A stretch of DNA of 64,000 nt from Methanothrix sp. (GCF_024518575.1 NZ_JANIHG010000003.1:20571-84570), one strand, 5' to 3'; positions 17,916 to 27,109 are shown, numbered from the stretch's first letter. Notes: generated from the sequence alone by a model not told the origin. Made by a program: numbers and translations.

Positions 17916-18674
17916 ATGGACAACTTTGCAGAGGAGCTGAAGGTGGAATCCGTAAATACACAACCTTTATCACGGGGGGCATGGAGAGAGTCTTATCTGC
18001 TGAACAAGCTCGATTTAGGAGTTGCCCTGATGGAGACCCTGGGAGATCTGATCCGCGGGCTCCGGGAGATTTCGCGCGCGGAGCCCGAGAGCGATGATGT
18101 TGAGAGAGTATTCGGATGGCGCCCTGAGTCCATACGGCTCCTCGCGCCCTCGGAGGATGAGAGCATCATGCACATCGTCTTTGAGAAGGGCGTGGTGCTC
18201 GAGGTCCGGTACTTCCTCAACGACAGCCTGATAGCCCTGGGGGACGATATGGAGATGCGTCTTATGCTCCAGGTGGATATCACCTCCAGGGTGGGATACA
18301 ATGTCTTCTACTCAAAATACATTCACGGACAGGGATACATAAGGGTATCACTGAGGGATGTTGAGAACAAGATGGTCCAGAAGATCCTGGAGGACTACTA
18401 TCTTCCAAGACTCAGAAGCATATTCAAGCCTGTAATTATTGAGTTCAGAGGTTTCTCAGACAGGGACTTCTTCGGCGTCGAGGCCGGGAGGGAGCACGGC
18501 TACATCTACTATTCCCCTGTGAGGCCAAAGAGCGGAGAGAACGAGGTGAAGATCATTGATGTGATCTCCAGACTCTACCATCTGGACTCTCTCCTGAGAA
18601 ACAGAGATATCCCGCACCAGCTGGCGGAGCTCGAGCTGCAGATGAGCTTTCTGCCGAGTGTGATGTGGATGTGA
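17916..18674 (+). CDS. Protein of unknown function, 252 residues
   Basis: I do not recognise the family. The protein is acidic, soluble, without signal or membrane segments. The middle part (ESIMHIVFEKGVVLEVRYFL) and later IHGQGYIRVSLRD look like a beta-sheet domain. The C-terminal part is helical. The ATG is preceded by TTTTATAG about 20 nt upstream with no Shine-Dalgarno, consistent with a leaderless mRNA. It is divergent from the NosD-like gene and convergent with the AlkD-like gene, so context says little. Confidence 0.72.
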   Translation: MDNFAEELKVESVNTQPLSRGAWRESYLLNKLDLGVALMETLGDLIRGLREISRAEPESDDVERVFGWRPESIRLLAPSEDESIMHIVFEKGVVLEVRYFLNDSLIALGDDMEMRLMLQVDITSRVGYNVFYSKYIHGQGYIRVSLRDVENKMVQKILEDYYLPRLRSIFKPVIIEFRGFSDRDFFGVEAGREHGYIYYSPVRPKSGENEVKIIDVISRLYHLDSLLRNRDIPHQLAELELQMSFLPSVMWM

Positions 18675-18760
18675 GCGCCAGGAGCGACCTGGCCGGATGC
18701 ACGGGATGCGGGTAACGAGAACTCCGTCAGGCCGGGATAGTGGAGCGCATAACCTGCTTT

Positions 18761-19477
18761 TCAGCGGGGCCTCTCCATCGCCAGTCTTCTCATGTCCGGA
18801 GGCATCTTCTCGATGGCGTAGCGGAGCGTGGTCCTGGGCATCTCGTTCTTTCGGGACATTACGTAGTTGAAGACCTCCTGCTGGTGGCACCTGCTGGCCT
18901 CCTTGAGAAGCCAGCCGCAGCCCTTCTGGACCATATCATCAGCGTCTCGGAGCAGCATATCAGCGATCTCGAGCACATCGCTCAGGAACAGACCTCTGCG
19001 CGCTGGAAGTATCATGGTCGCGGCTGCAGCCCTGCGCACCCACCGGTTCTCTGATGCAGACCAGCTCTTCAAATTCTGGATGTACGCAGGGTACATCTCA
19101 ACGAATGTTCCGAGCGAGTGGTTGCAGAATGTATCGCACTTGACCCAGTTGTTGATGTAAGCTGTGACCCAGCGCTCGAAAACCTGAAAATCCGGGGGCT
19201 CGTAGCTCCTCCGGAGGGAGTATGCCCAGTCGAATGCCACGATCGCATCCTCTGTGTAATCCGTCTCCAGAAGGTCTTCGCAGAGCTCGAAGATCTCCCT
19301 CTTCCTCATGTGGCGGATCACCCTGAAATGACGCCTGGCGATCTCTCTTACCACAGGAGTCCTCACCCCGTAGAGCCTCACAGGCTCCCTGAAGAAGCGC
19401 TGCGCAGACTCCCGCGTTTCGTCGTCAGCGTTCTGCAGCAGCTCTGCTCTTATCAGAGATACGAGATCCTCGCACAT
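18761..19477 (-). CDS. AlkD-like DNA alkylation repair protein (HEAT-like repeats)
   Basis: About 238 residues from the ATG at 19477. YGVRTPVVREIARR, YELADWA-like AFDWAYSLRR, and the run RWVRRAAAATMILPARRG then VQKGCGWLLKEASR match the helical-repeat fold of DNA alkylation repair proteins (AlkC/AlkD), which flip out and remove alkylated purines. The frame is open to 19582, but that part overlaps the upstream gene and looks non-native. Only a short GAGG is present before the ATG. It is the last gene of a long minus-strand run behind the TIGR00300-type gene. Some family members have non-repair roles, so activity is not certain. Confidence 0.82.
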   Translation of the reverse strand: MCEDLVSLIRAELLQNADDETRESAQRFFREPVRLYGVRTPVVREIARRHFRVIRHMRKREIFELCEDLLETDYTEDAIVAFDWAYSLRRSYEPPDFQVFERWVTAYINNWVKCDTFCNHSLGTFVEMYPAYIQNLKSWSASENRWVRRAAAATMILPARRGLFLSDVLEIADMLLRDADDMVQKGCGWLLKEASRCHQQEVFNYVMSRKNEMPRTTLRYAIEKMPPDMRRLAMERPR

Positions 19478-19505
19478 TTCCTCTATGCTAGAATGTTCAT
19501 GGGAT

Positions 19506-20744
19506 TCAGGACTGCTGGATCTGCGATCCTCCACCAGCCTTCCTGATCTCCTCGGCAAGCATCGGCAGGAACGTCCCGACATCTGTGACCAGGCCTATCG
19601 CCTGGGCTGTGCCCCTGTCCATGAGCTTGGTGACGGTTGCAGGATTGATATCTATACAGAGCGTCTTCACGTAAGAGGGAAGAAGGTTTCCGGTCGCTAT
19701 GGAGTGCAGCATTGTAGCCATCATCAGTGCCATATCCACTCCCTTCAGTGCCTCTGCCATCGCATCCTTCGCCTTCACCGTATCTGTTATGACCTCGGGA
19801 AGCGGCCCGTCATCTCTTATCGAGCCGGCAAGCACGAATGGTATTCCTTTTTTTATGCACTCGTACATTATGCCGCCTCTGATCTTCCCCTCCTTTATCG
19901 CGTTCTCTATCGAGCCGCTGGCGATGATCTCGCTTATCGCATACAGATGGTTTCTGTGGCCCCCTGATGTCGCATTTCCCTTCATGTCCATTCCCAGGCT
20001 TGTGCCGAAGAGCTGTCTCTCGATGTCATGAACAGCGAGCGCATTTCCTGAGAGGAGGATATCGATGTAGCCGTCTCGGATAAGCTGCGCGAGCGCAGGC
20101 GCAGCGCCGGTGTGGACCACCGCCGGGCCGCATATCGCAGCTATCCTTCCGCCCTTTCTCTTTGTCGCAACAATCTCTGCTGCGATCTGCCTCACGATCT
20201 CCACGCTCGGACGCTCAGATGAGACCTCATTCCTCATGAAGCCGAAGAAAGATTTCTCGCGGGGCCGCTCGGGTGGCACGACCTTCACGCCGGTGGTCCC
20301 CACGACGACCATGTCTCCCTTTTTTATGTGGTGTATCGGAGTGCATCTCGCGCTGCTGCCTGAGACAACTATAAGACAGTCCATCCGGCTCCCCTCAACA
20401 GGGATCCAGGTTCCTCTGAGCCTGATATACGTGGGATGGTTTGTGGTCGAGTAGAACCCTCTGGGAACCACCATGTCATTGGGCGCAGGCTCGAGCCTCA
20501 CATCCTCTGAGTCCACGAGCCTCGCACCCAGCGCGTTCAGAGCCTCCAGGATCTGGTTGAGATGCGCCGGGTCTTTACCTATAAGCGTGAGCCTGACATG
20601 GCTCGGCTCGTCCTTTCTCTTGCCAACCTTGAACTCCTTTATCTCGAACTCGCCCCCCATGTCCATGATCTTGTCAAGCGCCTTTGTCAGGATCAGCGAG
20701 TCTATCAGATGCCCCTCCATCTCTATATCGCATATCTCACTCAT
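19506..20744 (-). CDS. TIGR00300-family enzyme, probable archaeal ornithine cyclodeaminase type (LOR/SDH-like)
   Basis: 412 residues from the ATG at 20744 (MSEICDIEMEGHLIDS). The N-terminal about 110 residues are the LOR/SDH-type domain (FEIKEFKVGKRKDEPSHVRL). The C-terminal part contains GPAVVHTGAAPALAQLIRDG, GMDMKGNATSGGHRNHLY and FVLAGSIRDDGPLPEV, all conserved in the TIGR00300 family. Members have been linked to conversion of ornithine to proline with NAD; I recall this and did not check it. GGAG lies about 10 nt before the ATG; a GTG at 20774 would overlap the RNA ligase stop. Proline synthesis is the likely use. Confidence is high for the family, moderate for the reaction. Confidence 0.82.
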   Translation of the reverse strand: MSEICDIEMEGHLIDSLILTKALDKIMDMGGEFEIKEFKVGKRKDEPSHVRLTLIGKDPAHLNQILEALNALGARLVDSEDVRLEPAPNDMVVPRGFYSTTNHPTYIRLRGTWIPVEGSRMDCLIVVSGSSARCTPIHHIKKGDMVVVGTTGVKVVPPERPREKSFFGFMRNEVSSERPSVEIVRQIAAEIVATKRKGGRIAAICGPAVVHTGAAPALAQLIRDGYIDILLSGNALAVHDIERQLFGTSLGMDMKGNATSGGHRNHLYAISEIIASGSIENAIKEGKIRGGIMYECIKKGIPFVLAGSIRDDGPLPEVITDTVKAKDAMAEALKGVDMALMMATMLHSIATGNLLPSYVKTLCIDINPATVTKLMDRGTAQAIGLVTDVGTFLPMLAEEIRKAGGGSQIQQS

Positions 20745-20770
20745 ACAAACAACAGCTCCAAAAACTGCGC

Positions 20771-21892
20771 TCACCAGGGCTGGCCCTCGATGACCGCCAG
20801 GGTCTTGTCGTTCGTGGACATCACCTGCTTCAGGATTCTGACCACGTACCTGTCTCCGTCCTGCTCAGGTATATCAAATATGGCCTTCGTCCCCATTCGT
20901 CTGAGGTGCTGCTCGAAGTCACGCGCAGTCTGTATCGATCTCACCCTTATCTGCACCTGCTGCACGATCTGCTCGCCCTGCATTCTTCTCCGGATCGTAT
21001 CGGTGAGCGGCACCAGTATGCTCTCACCAAGCCTTAAAGCTCTTTCTCTCAGTGCCGCTTCATCCTCATTCCATTCTACAGACTGGAACCCCTCACGAAC
21101 GACCCTTGAGAAGAAGAAGTCCTGCGCGTAATCATTGTAGTACCTGAAGGCGAACTCCAGGTCGCTGCAGTTGCTCTCCGAGGCGGTGTACTTCAACGGG
21201 CTCGCCCGATTCTCAGGATCCTTTATGACGACTCCCTCCCGCCCGGCCCTCCCTAGCCTCTTTATTATGCGAAATATCTCATCCGCAGCCCTCTCAACCG
21301 GGAACTCGCCGAAGAACGGGACGTGCTTAACGCAGTACTCCTCTGCAAGCGCATGCGTGGCATGAACGCCCATCATCGAGCGGCAGTTCTTCTTTGAGAT
21401 ATCAAAGAGGTAGAAGTCTATGCTCTCAACAGGATAGACTTCCTTAGGCACGTAGGGATTCTCCGGACCGACCATCTCCCCGCACAGTACAACATCTGGA
21501 TGATCCTCGAAGAGCTCCGGATCCACCCTCTCCCGAACGATCTCTGTAGAGAACGGGCATATGTATCCTCCCCTCGTCAGAGCATACACATCACCGTCGA
21601 CAGAGACTGCTCTTATGTTGTAGCCATTCATCTTCTCCTCGACAGCCACCCTGTCGAGAAAGTTCCTCCTGATCGCAGGGCCCAGCATCATGGCCCTCCT
21701 TATCTTCGGATATCCGTGGACTACATCACCGTTCTCAAATATCACAGTCCCGGGCTCGACGCCGGATATGCCCTTCTCGAAGCGCAGGAGGCGGGGCTCA
21801 GGCCAGCTGGAGAGCTTCAGTATGCCTTCCGTCAGAGATTCAAGCCTCTCAACAGGCACACCCAGGCTCCTCGCTGCCCTGCTCAGGTTCAT
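20771..21892 (-). CDS. Archaeal ATP-dependent RNA ligase (Rnl3 type)
   Basis: 373 residues, like the homodimeric RNA ligases of Methanothermobacter and Pyrococcus that seal and circularise RNA. The adenylation motif is EEKMNGYNIR with Lys87 as nucleophile; downstream motifs include RGGYICPFSTE, LCGEMVGPENPYV, FYLFDI and REGVVIKDPENRASPLKYT (motifs III to V). The C-terminal part (IRRRMQGEQIVQQVQIRVRS) is the dimer domain. Motif I reads KMNG where other family members as I recall have KxDG. The gene lies 25 bp downstream of the CBS-gene array and 26 bp before the TIGR00300 gene, so it may share their transcript. The cellular substrate is unknown. Confidence 0.92.
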   Translation of the reverse strand: MNLSRAARSLGVPVERLESLTEGILKLSSWPEPRLLRFEKGISGVEPGTVIFENGDVVHGYPKIRRAMMLGPAIRRNFLDRVAVEEKMNGYNIRAVSVDGDVYALTRGGYICPFSTEIVRERVDPELFEDHPDVVLCGEMVGPENPYVPKEVYPVESIDFYLFDISKKNCRSMMGVHATHALAEEYCVKHVPFFGEFPVERAADEIFRIIKRLGRAGREGVVIKDPENRASPLKYTASESNCSDLEFAFRYYNDYAQDFFFSRVVREGFQSVEWNEDEAALRERALRLGESILVPLTDTIRRRMQGEQIVQQVQIRVRSIQTARDFEQHLRRMGTKAIFDIPEQDGDRYVVRILKQVMSTNDKTLAVIEGQPW

Positions 21893-21917
21893 GATGAAGA
21901 GCCCCTTAAAAAGAGGA

Positions 21918-22706
21918 TCAGGCGGCCAGGGCCTTTGTCCTGACCAGGTAGTCTATGAGGCACCTCCTGGTGATCATCCCGGCCAGAGATCCGTCCCTGT
22001 TGAGCACCGGAAGGCCTCCGCGATTCTCCTCCAGGATGATCCTTCGGACCTCTTCCAGCGGAGTGTCCACGTAGACGTACTTCACATCCTGGGTCATGAC
22101 ATCAGATACCAGAAGGTTCTTTATCCTGCCCTCCTGCTGGCGCCATGAGACCAGATCGCGAAACGCCCTGAACGCTCTTGCTATATCTCTCTCCGTGAGT
22201 ATGCCGACGAGCTTTCCGCCATCGAGAACAGGAAGCCTCCCGATATCCCTGTCCATCATCATCCTTCTCGCGTGAATGAGCCTGTCGCTGGGGGCTACTG
22301 TGAGGGCGGAGCGCATCGCATCCTTGGAGATGCCTGTGAGCTTGACGTTAGCGAGGATCTCCCTCGGCCTAACCCAGCCCAGGATCTCATCGTTCTGGGT
22401 GACAACCAGAACAGAGGTCTTCTGGAGCAGCAGTATCGCCTCCTCGATGCCCATCTCGGGGTGTACCGGTATAACGGCATCAAGAGTCGCAGCTGCCACG
22501 TGCAGGGATGACGCTGGCATACCAAGCCGCTTCCTTGTGCCGAGAACCCTGGCGATCTGCCTCATCGTTATTATGCCACCGAGCTTGCCGTTGTTTGTCA
22601 CAAGCAGTCTCCTGGTGCCGTGCTTCTCCATCAGATCGAGCGCATGCCCGAGACGCTCAGATTTGTCTATCGTTATCGGCGGTGTCATTATATCCTTAAC
22701 CTGCAT
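21918..22706 (-). CDS. Four-CBS-domain protein, array gene 5
   Basis: 262 residues, nothing but CBS domains: about 1-55 (MQVKDIMTPPITIDKSE), 70-120, 128-180 and 200-258. CBS pairs form Bateman modules that bind adenosine nucleotides or related ligands. The second domain is the most divergent (VIPVHPEMGIEEAILLLQKT). No catalytic domain is attached, so it must act on a partner or as a nucleotide store. It starts 3 bp after the preceding array gene and is the last of five tandem CBS genes. Confidence 0.9.
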   Translation of the reverse strand: MQVKDIMTPPITIDKSERLGHALDLMEKHGTRRLLVTNNGKLGGIITMRQIARVLGTRKRLGMPASSLHVAAATLDAVIPVHPEMGIEEAILLLQKTSVLVVTQNDEILGWVRPREILANVKLTGISKDAMRSALTVAPSDRLIHARRMMMDRDIGRLPVLDGGKLVGILTERDIARAFRAFRDLVSWRQQEGRIKNLLVSDVMTQDVKYVYVDTPLEEVRRIILEENRGGLPVLNRDGSLAGMITRRCLIDYLVRTKALAA

Positions 22707-22709
22707 GCA

Positions 22710-23558
22710 TCACCATCTCCCTATCTCTGCGACAACCTCTCTCGTGGAGAAAAACCCAACCATGCTATCGTTCTCGATGACAGGCATGCCGCATATGCTC
22801 TTCTCCACGAGAACCTTCGCATCATCAACCGCTCTGTCATCGACACGCGCAGCTATGATCGGAGACGACATTATGTCCTCTGCGACGAGCGGCACCTGCT
22901 TTATGTACCTGTACTGCTTCCTTCCGGCCGTGCTCTCCTTTCTGGTCATCTTTATGCTCTTCATCCTCGGCTGATCGAAGGAATCGAAGATTCCCGCAAA
23001 TGTCAGGTTCGATCTTGTTATAACTCCTACAGGCCGCATGTTGTCCTCGTAGACCAGAACCCTGCTGACTCCATGGAGATTCATCTGCTCCACGACATGC
23101 GCTATCGTGTGATGCCTGTGAACGCTGACCATGCCCTCGGACATGAGGTCCCCCACCTTCGAGTCGAGGTTCTGCTGTGCGAAATACTTGAGCAGATCCC
23201 TGGATGTTATTATGCCGACGAGCTCTCCGTCCTTCTCCACAGGGAGACCATCGATCTCGTTCTCCATCATGAGCTCTGCAGCCTGGGTGAGCGTTGCATC
23301 CGGGTATATTGTGATCGGGTTCTCTGTCATCACAAGCTGCACAGGGATCCTGTCGATCGGCCTCCTCCTCCATTCAGGCGCCGCCTGAGCGAGCCTGTTC
23401 GATATGTCGTACTTTGTGACTATTCCCACAAGCTTCCCCTTGTCCATCACGGGAAGCCTGCTTATGTCATGCTTGAACATCAGGTTCCTGGCCCTCTGGA
23501 TGGGCTCATTTTTCTCCACTACCCAGACGGGTGTTGCCATGTAATCCTTTACTCTCAT
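22710..23558 (-). CDS. Four-CBS-domain protein, array gene 4
   Basis: 282 residues with four CBS units near 1-58, 75-127, 133-190 and 222-280. Repeated signatures are HDISRLPVMDKGKLVGIVT and NEIDGLPVEKDGELVGIIT. A basic linker (RMKSIKMTRKESTAGRKQYR) separates the third and fourth units. The ATG overlaps the previous array gene's stop by 4 bp (ATGA), so translation is probably coupled. Ligand and partner are unknown. Confidence 0.9.
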   Translation of the reverse strand: MRVKDYMATPVWVVEKNEPIQRARNLMFKHDISRLPVMDKGKLVGIVTKYDISNRLAQAAPEWRRRPIDRIPVQLVMTENPITIYPDATLTQAAELMMENEIDGLPVEKDGELVGIITSRDLLKYFAQQNLDSKVGDLMSEGMVSVHRHHTIAHVVEQMNLHGVSRVLVYEDNMRPVGVITRSNLTFAGIFDSFDQPRMKSIKMTRKESTAGRKQYRYIKQVPLVAEDIMSSPIIAARVDDRAVDDAKVLVEKSICGMPVIENDSMVGFFSTREVVAEIGRW

Positions 23559-24517
23559 CTCGCAACTCCCCTATGCTCCGCCAACGCTCTCAGGAAATCC
23601 CTCTCGGTTATGATCCCCACCATTGAGCCGCCCTCCATGACAGGCAGGGAGCCCACATCCTTCTCCACCATCAGGTTAGCAGCGTCATTCAGCCTTGTCC
23701 TTGGATCTGTCATGATGAGTGATCTCTTTATGAGGCCCTTTATCGGCTGCTCCATCACATCCTTTATATCGCCTGTTATGATCTTGCTGAACGCCTCTCC
23801 CGAAGCCATGTACTTCATGATGTCCGAGGCTGTTATTATCCCTGTCAGAACGCCATCCTGAATTACCGGAAGGCGCCTGAATCCTTTCTGCACCATCATC
23901 CTGGAGGTCTTCTCTATGGACATGCTGGCGGGGGCTGTAACCACATTCGGGCTCATGTAGTCCCTGACGGTCTTATCCATCTCAAGGCCTCTCACAACCT
24001 CCACGAAGTCCTCCTCTGTGACGATCGCCTTTATTCTCGACCTTTCATCCACGATCGGAAGACCGCCCACGTTACGCTCGTACATGATCTTCAGCGCCTC
24101 ATCCACCGTAGCGGTATCCGGGGCTGAGATCACCTTTGTGCTCATGATCTCCCTTATCTCGGCATTGATGGCCGCTAGAATATTGCCCTCGTACTTCTTT
24201 CTCACAAGGTTGTGCCTTATGCCCCCTCCAAGGAAGTCCACGATATCCACGCAGGTCACGAATCCCAGAAGCCGGTTCGTTCCAGCATCCGCTATTGGCA
24301 GCCTCCTGAAGCCGTAGCTGTTCATTATCTTGATCGCGCCGATTATCGTTGTCGTGGGTGGAGCGGTAACAACCTCTGTGCTCGCCATGCTGAGAATGTC
24401 TCCCTGGCGTCTCGCCACCCTCGAATCAAACTCGACCGGTCCTCTGTCCATGCTGCCCGGAGGAACTGGTATCCCCTCGACCCTCTGATCCCCAATCCTG
24501 TGATCAACTCTCTTCAT
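23555..24517 (-). CDS. Four-CBS-domain protein with N-terminal extension, array gene 3
   Basis: 320 residues. An N-terminal tail of about 40 residues (basic, Pro-rich) precedes four CBS units near 42-95, 120-175, 185-240 and 255-315. Family text is clear in GFRRLPVIQDGVLTGIITAS and KDVGSLPVMEGGSMVGIITE. The start codon follows the stop of array gene 2 at once, and the end overlaps array gene 4. The tail has no counterpart in the other four array members and may be a contact site. Confidence 0.9.
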   Translation of the reverse strand: MKRVDHRIGDQRVEGIPVPPGSMDRGPVEFDSRVARRQGDILSMASTEVVTAPPTTTIIGAIKIMNSYGFRRLPIADAGTNRLLGFVTCVDIVDFLGGGIRHNLVRKKYEGNILAAINAEIREIMSTKVISAPDTATVDEALKIMYERNVGGLPIVDERSRIKAIVTEEDFVEVVRGLEMDKTVRDYMSPNVVTAPASMSIEKTSRMMVQKGFRRLPVIQDGVLTGIITASDIMKYMASGEAFSKIITGDIKDVMEQPIKGLIKRSLIMTDPRTRLNDAANLMVEKDVGSLPVMEGGSMVGIITERDFLRALAEHRGVAR

Positions 24518-25303
24518 TCAAACATCACCAAGGACCGCTTTAATAAGATCGTACCTATCGACTATACCTACAAGCACATCATTCTCCACAACAGAGATCC
24601 GTCCGATATCGTGCTTTCGCATCACCTCTATTGCCTGCTTGAGCGGGGCGTCTCTCTTAATGCTGTACAGCGGAGTGCTCATCAACTTCTCCACCCTGAT
24701 CTTGGCGGTGTCCTTCGATCTGTACATATCCTCCTTGCCCAGCCTGGCCCACCCCCTCTTCAGTATATCAAACCTGGTGATGACCCCAATAGGTCTTCCG
24801 GATTCGTTCACCACCGGCAGACCCGTGATGTCCTCTTCAAGCATCCTGTCCCATACCTTCGATATCGGGTCGTCGGGCCTGGCTGTGATCACATCTCTGG
24901 ACATGATGGCATCGACCGGCATATCCGGAACCCTGCTGAGGTCGAGATTCCTGAATACGTCAAGAAGGCTCACAACGCCTCTGAGCATTCTATTGGCAGG
25001 CGAGTCCACCACAGGGAGAAGCGTCACCTTCTCCTGAAGCATCACCCTGGCCGCCTCCATCATATCCATATCCTCGGTGATGAGGGGCACGCTGACCGTG
25101 AATCCCGCCACAGTGACGTTCGACCTCGTGGAGGTTATCTTGAGCATATCCTGGTTTGTCACGATCCCAATTACCCGGCCCTCTGAGTCGAGGACGGGAA
25201 GTCCGCGCACATGATTATCTCTTATGAGCTGGCGCGCCCTGGTCGCAAAATCTGTCTTCTCCACATAAAGTGGATCCCTGGACATAATATCAGCTACTTT
25301 CAT
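24518..25303 (-). CDS. Four-CBS-domain protein, array gene 2
   Basis: 261 residues, four CBS units near 1-55, 68-122, 130-182 and 200-258, starting MKVADIMSRDPLYVEKTD. Conserved turns include HVRGLPVLDSEGRVIGIVT and EDITGLPVVNESGRPIGVIT. It lies 48 bp after array gene 1 and directly before array gene 3. The units are clearly related among the array genes, so serial duplication is likely, though I have not aligned them fully. Confidence 0.9.
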   Translation of the reverse strand: MKVADIMSRDPLYVEKTDFATRARQLIRDNHVRGLPVLDSEGRVIGIVTNQDMLKITSTRSNVTVAGFTVSVPLITEDMDMMEAARVMLQEKVTLLPVVDSPANRMLRGVVSLLDVFRNLDLSRVPDMPVDAIMSRDVITARPDDPISKVWDRMLEEDITGLPVVNESGRPIGVITRFDILKRGWARLGKEDMYRSKDTAKIRVEKLMSTPLYSIKRDAPLKQAIEVMRKHDIGRISVVENDVLVGIVDRYDLIKAVLGDV

Positions 25304-25351
25304 TGTTGCTCCCCATCCAGAATGCCTGACAATAATCCGAAGCAGAGAATA

Positions 25352-25909
25352 TCATCTGCTGATATCCCGACAGCTCCAACAGAGCATCTCCCCATCAACG
25401 GAGACCAGAGAGTCTGAAAGCTGGCCGCAGCGCTCGCATATCCCCCTGACCATCTCTCTCGGCTCATCGAAGTGCACGCTCTCCCTGTGCATCTCGATCA
25501 GATCCGCCAGAATGTCATTCAGCCCGAGAGATGCACCGGAGACCAGATCAGTGTCGGTGATAATCCCCACCAGTCTGCCATCATCGGAGATGACCGGAAG
25601 CCGCTTCACGCCGGATTTAAGCATGAGCTCGGCAGCATCACGGAGGCTTGCATCCGGGTGGATCTTTATGAGCGGGGAGTTCATGACATCCCCCACCCTA
25701 GCCTTTCTGGGGTCCTCAGCTCTGGCGACTACTTTCTTCACAAGATCTCGCTCGGTTATGATTCCTATGGGTTTCCCCTCCCGAACCACTATCAGGCTGC
25801 CAACGTTGGCAGATATCATCCTGCTTGCAGCATCCAGCACATCCATATCTGCATCGACGGTCAGCACCGGGCGGCTCATGATCTCTCGCACACGTATCGT
25901 AGTCTCCAT
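25352..25909 (-). CDS. CBS pair with C-terminal zinc ribbon, array gene 1
   Basis: 185 residues: two CBS units (about 6-60 and 72-125) followed by a helical link and a zinc ribbon with CERCGQ and CWSCRD (residues about 156-182). This CBS-plus-ribbon layout is common in archaea; the ribbon suggests contact with nucleic acid or a protein partner. The ATG at 25909 has GGAGGTTAAGG upstream and is the first gene of the array, so the promoter lies in the 190-bp gap up to 26099. Ligand unknown. Confidence 0.9.
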   Translation of the reverse strand: METTIRVREIMSRPVLTVDADMDVLDAASRMISANVGSLIVVREGKPIGIITERDLVKKVVARAEDPRKARVGDVMNSPLIKIHPDASLRDAAELMLKSGVKRLPVISDDGRLVGIITDTDLVSGASLGLNDILADLIEMHRESVHFDEPREMVRGICERCGQLSDSLVSVDGEMLCWSCRDISR

Positions 25910-26099
25910 CGCCTTAACCTCCGTTTCTTCATACTCTATAATTCCGCATTCAAATTCTTAGCGAACTCAACCTATAAAAGAGTCTCTGTGCATCAGCAGA
26001 TGCGTAAACGCAGCCCCGACTGCAACGGTCGAAAAGCTCTGCTGCTCTGGCCAGCCACGCTGGAACTGATGGCATGGAGGCCGCACGCTCCTCGGAAGA

Positions 26100-26588
26100 T
26101 CATCTGCCCCGCGCGTGCTGCAGTATGTGCTCAAGCTCCTGCAGGATGAGCTCGATCCCGAGGGACGCAGCTGCGGGCGATCCCGGTATGGCAAATACCG
26201 GCACGCCGCTGATCAGACCTGCAGATGCCCTTGTGAGCATCGCCCTTGTGCCGACCTGCTCCAGGCTCTTCAGCCTGAAGATCTCCCCAAACCCTGGAAT
26301 GCTCTTCTCAAAAAGCGGCTCGATCGCCTCTATGGTGAGATCGCTCGGTGTTAGGCCTGTGCCCCCGCAGAAAATCACAGCGTCGCTGTTCCGCTCGATG
26401 CTCTCGAGCAGAGCAAGGCGCACGGGCATGATGCCATCTGGAATCAGCCGGTATCTGAAATCATGACCTGATGCGGTTATCCCGTCAACCATCCTCCTCC
26501 CGGAGACATCCTCCGCATCATCAGGGCTGGATACAGAGCCGTACCGGTTGAAGCGCGAGGTGCTGACTGTGATCGAATCGATGATCAT
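26100..26588 (-). CDS. moaB: MoaB/MogA-family molybdopterin biosynthesis protein
   Basis: 162 residues. The core motifs FCGGTGLTPSDLTIEAIEP and FAIPGSPAAASLGIELIL are the nucleotide/pterin site of the MoaB-MogA fold, which adenylylates molybdopterin before metal insertion. In methanogens the product serves tungsten or molybdenum formyl-methanofuran dehydrogenase. A TATA-like TTTAATATC lies about 18 nt before the ATG. It stands alone, upstream of the CBS array on the same strand. Confidence 0.9.
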   Translation of the reverse strand: MIIDSITVSTSRFNRYGSVSSPDDAEDVSGRRMVDGITASGHDFRYRLIPDGIMPVRLALLESIERNSDAVIFCGGTGLTPSDLTIEAIEPLFEKSIPGFGEIFRLKSLEQVGTRAMLTRASAGLISGVPVFAIPGSPAAASLGIELILQELEHILQHARGR

Positions 26589-26712
26589 CAGATGGAGGCT
26601 GATATTAAAAGATAAAGACGTTTCGATACTCTTGTGATGAAAGTCATGGCCTGCGCCGGTAAAAGCCGGAATAAATTCAGCACGCTGTCCCTCCCAGGTT
26701 GTGGAAACGTAG

Positions 26713-26718
26713 ATATAC
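26713..26718 (+). promoter_or_regulatory. TATA-like box 25 nt before a leaderless start
   Basis: ATATAC is centred about 25 nt from the ATG at 26740, the spacing at which archaeal transcription starts, and no Shine-Dalgarno is present. Confidence 0.45.
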
Positions 26719-26739
26719 GATCTCCGTGCACCGAATCAC

Positions 26740-26985
26740 ATGCTCAGCCAGATGGAGCAGGCGATTGATGGATTCGAAAGGATGAGCGCTGATAAGAGGG
26801 CGGCCATGCGTGTGATTCTTCAGAGATACGTGGAGGGAAGCATAGGAATCGACGAGGCGTACTATGAGCTTCTGGATACAGGCCTGATACCGATGCCTAG
26901 CAGGTGTGCGATGAAGCCGAAGATCGCGTCTGAGGGCGATGAGGCCAGGCTGAAGGATCTGATACGGACCAGGATACTGCGTTGA
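26740..26985 (+). CDS. Small helical protein of unknown function, 81 residues
   Basis: I do not recognise it. The sequence is mostly helical and charged (MLSQMEQAIDGFERMSADKR, then VEGSIGIDEAYYELLDTG). A TATA-like box at the leaderless distance supports the start. Codon use is like that of neighbours. It sits alone between MoaB (divergent) and the thiamine-binding-type gene (convergent). Confidence 0.62.
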   Translation: MLSQMEQAIDGFERMSADKRAAMRVILQRYVEGSIGIDEAYYELLDTGLIPMPSRCAMKPKIASEGDEARLKDLIRTRILR

Positions 26986-27109
26986 TGGGGGACGTATGCG
27001 AGATCATCCCGGACGGGAGAAGGGGGCCCTCTGTGACTTCAAAGCTGCAACGTGACCAGCAAAGCTGCCCACGCGCCCTCAAATATTTCTGAGCATCAAG
27101 AGATGCTCT

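Noticed and set aside
22620..23861. 413-residue + strand frame opposite the CBS array
   Set aside because: Rich in His, Arg and Leu as expected for an antisense shadow; the CBS frames are unambiguous.
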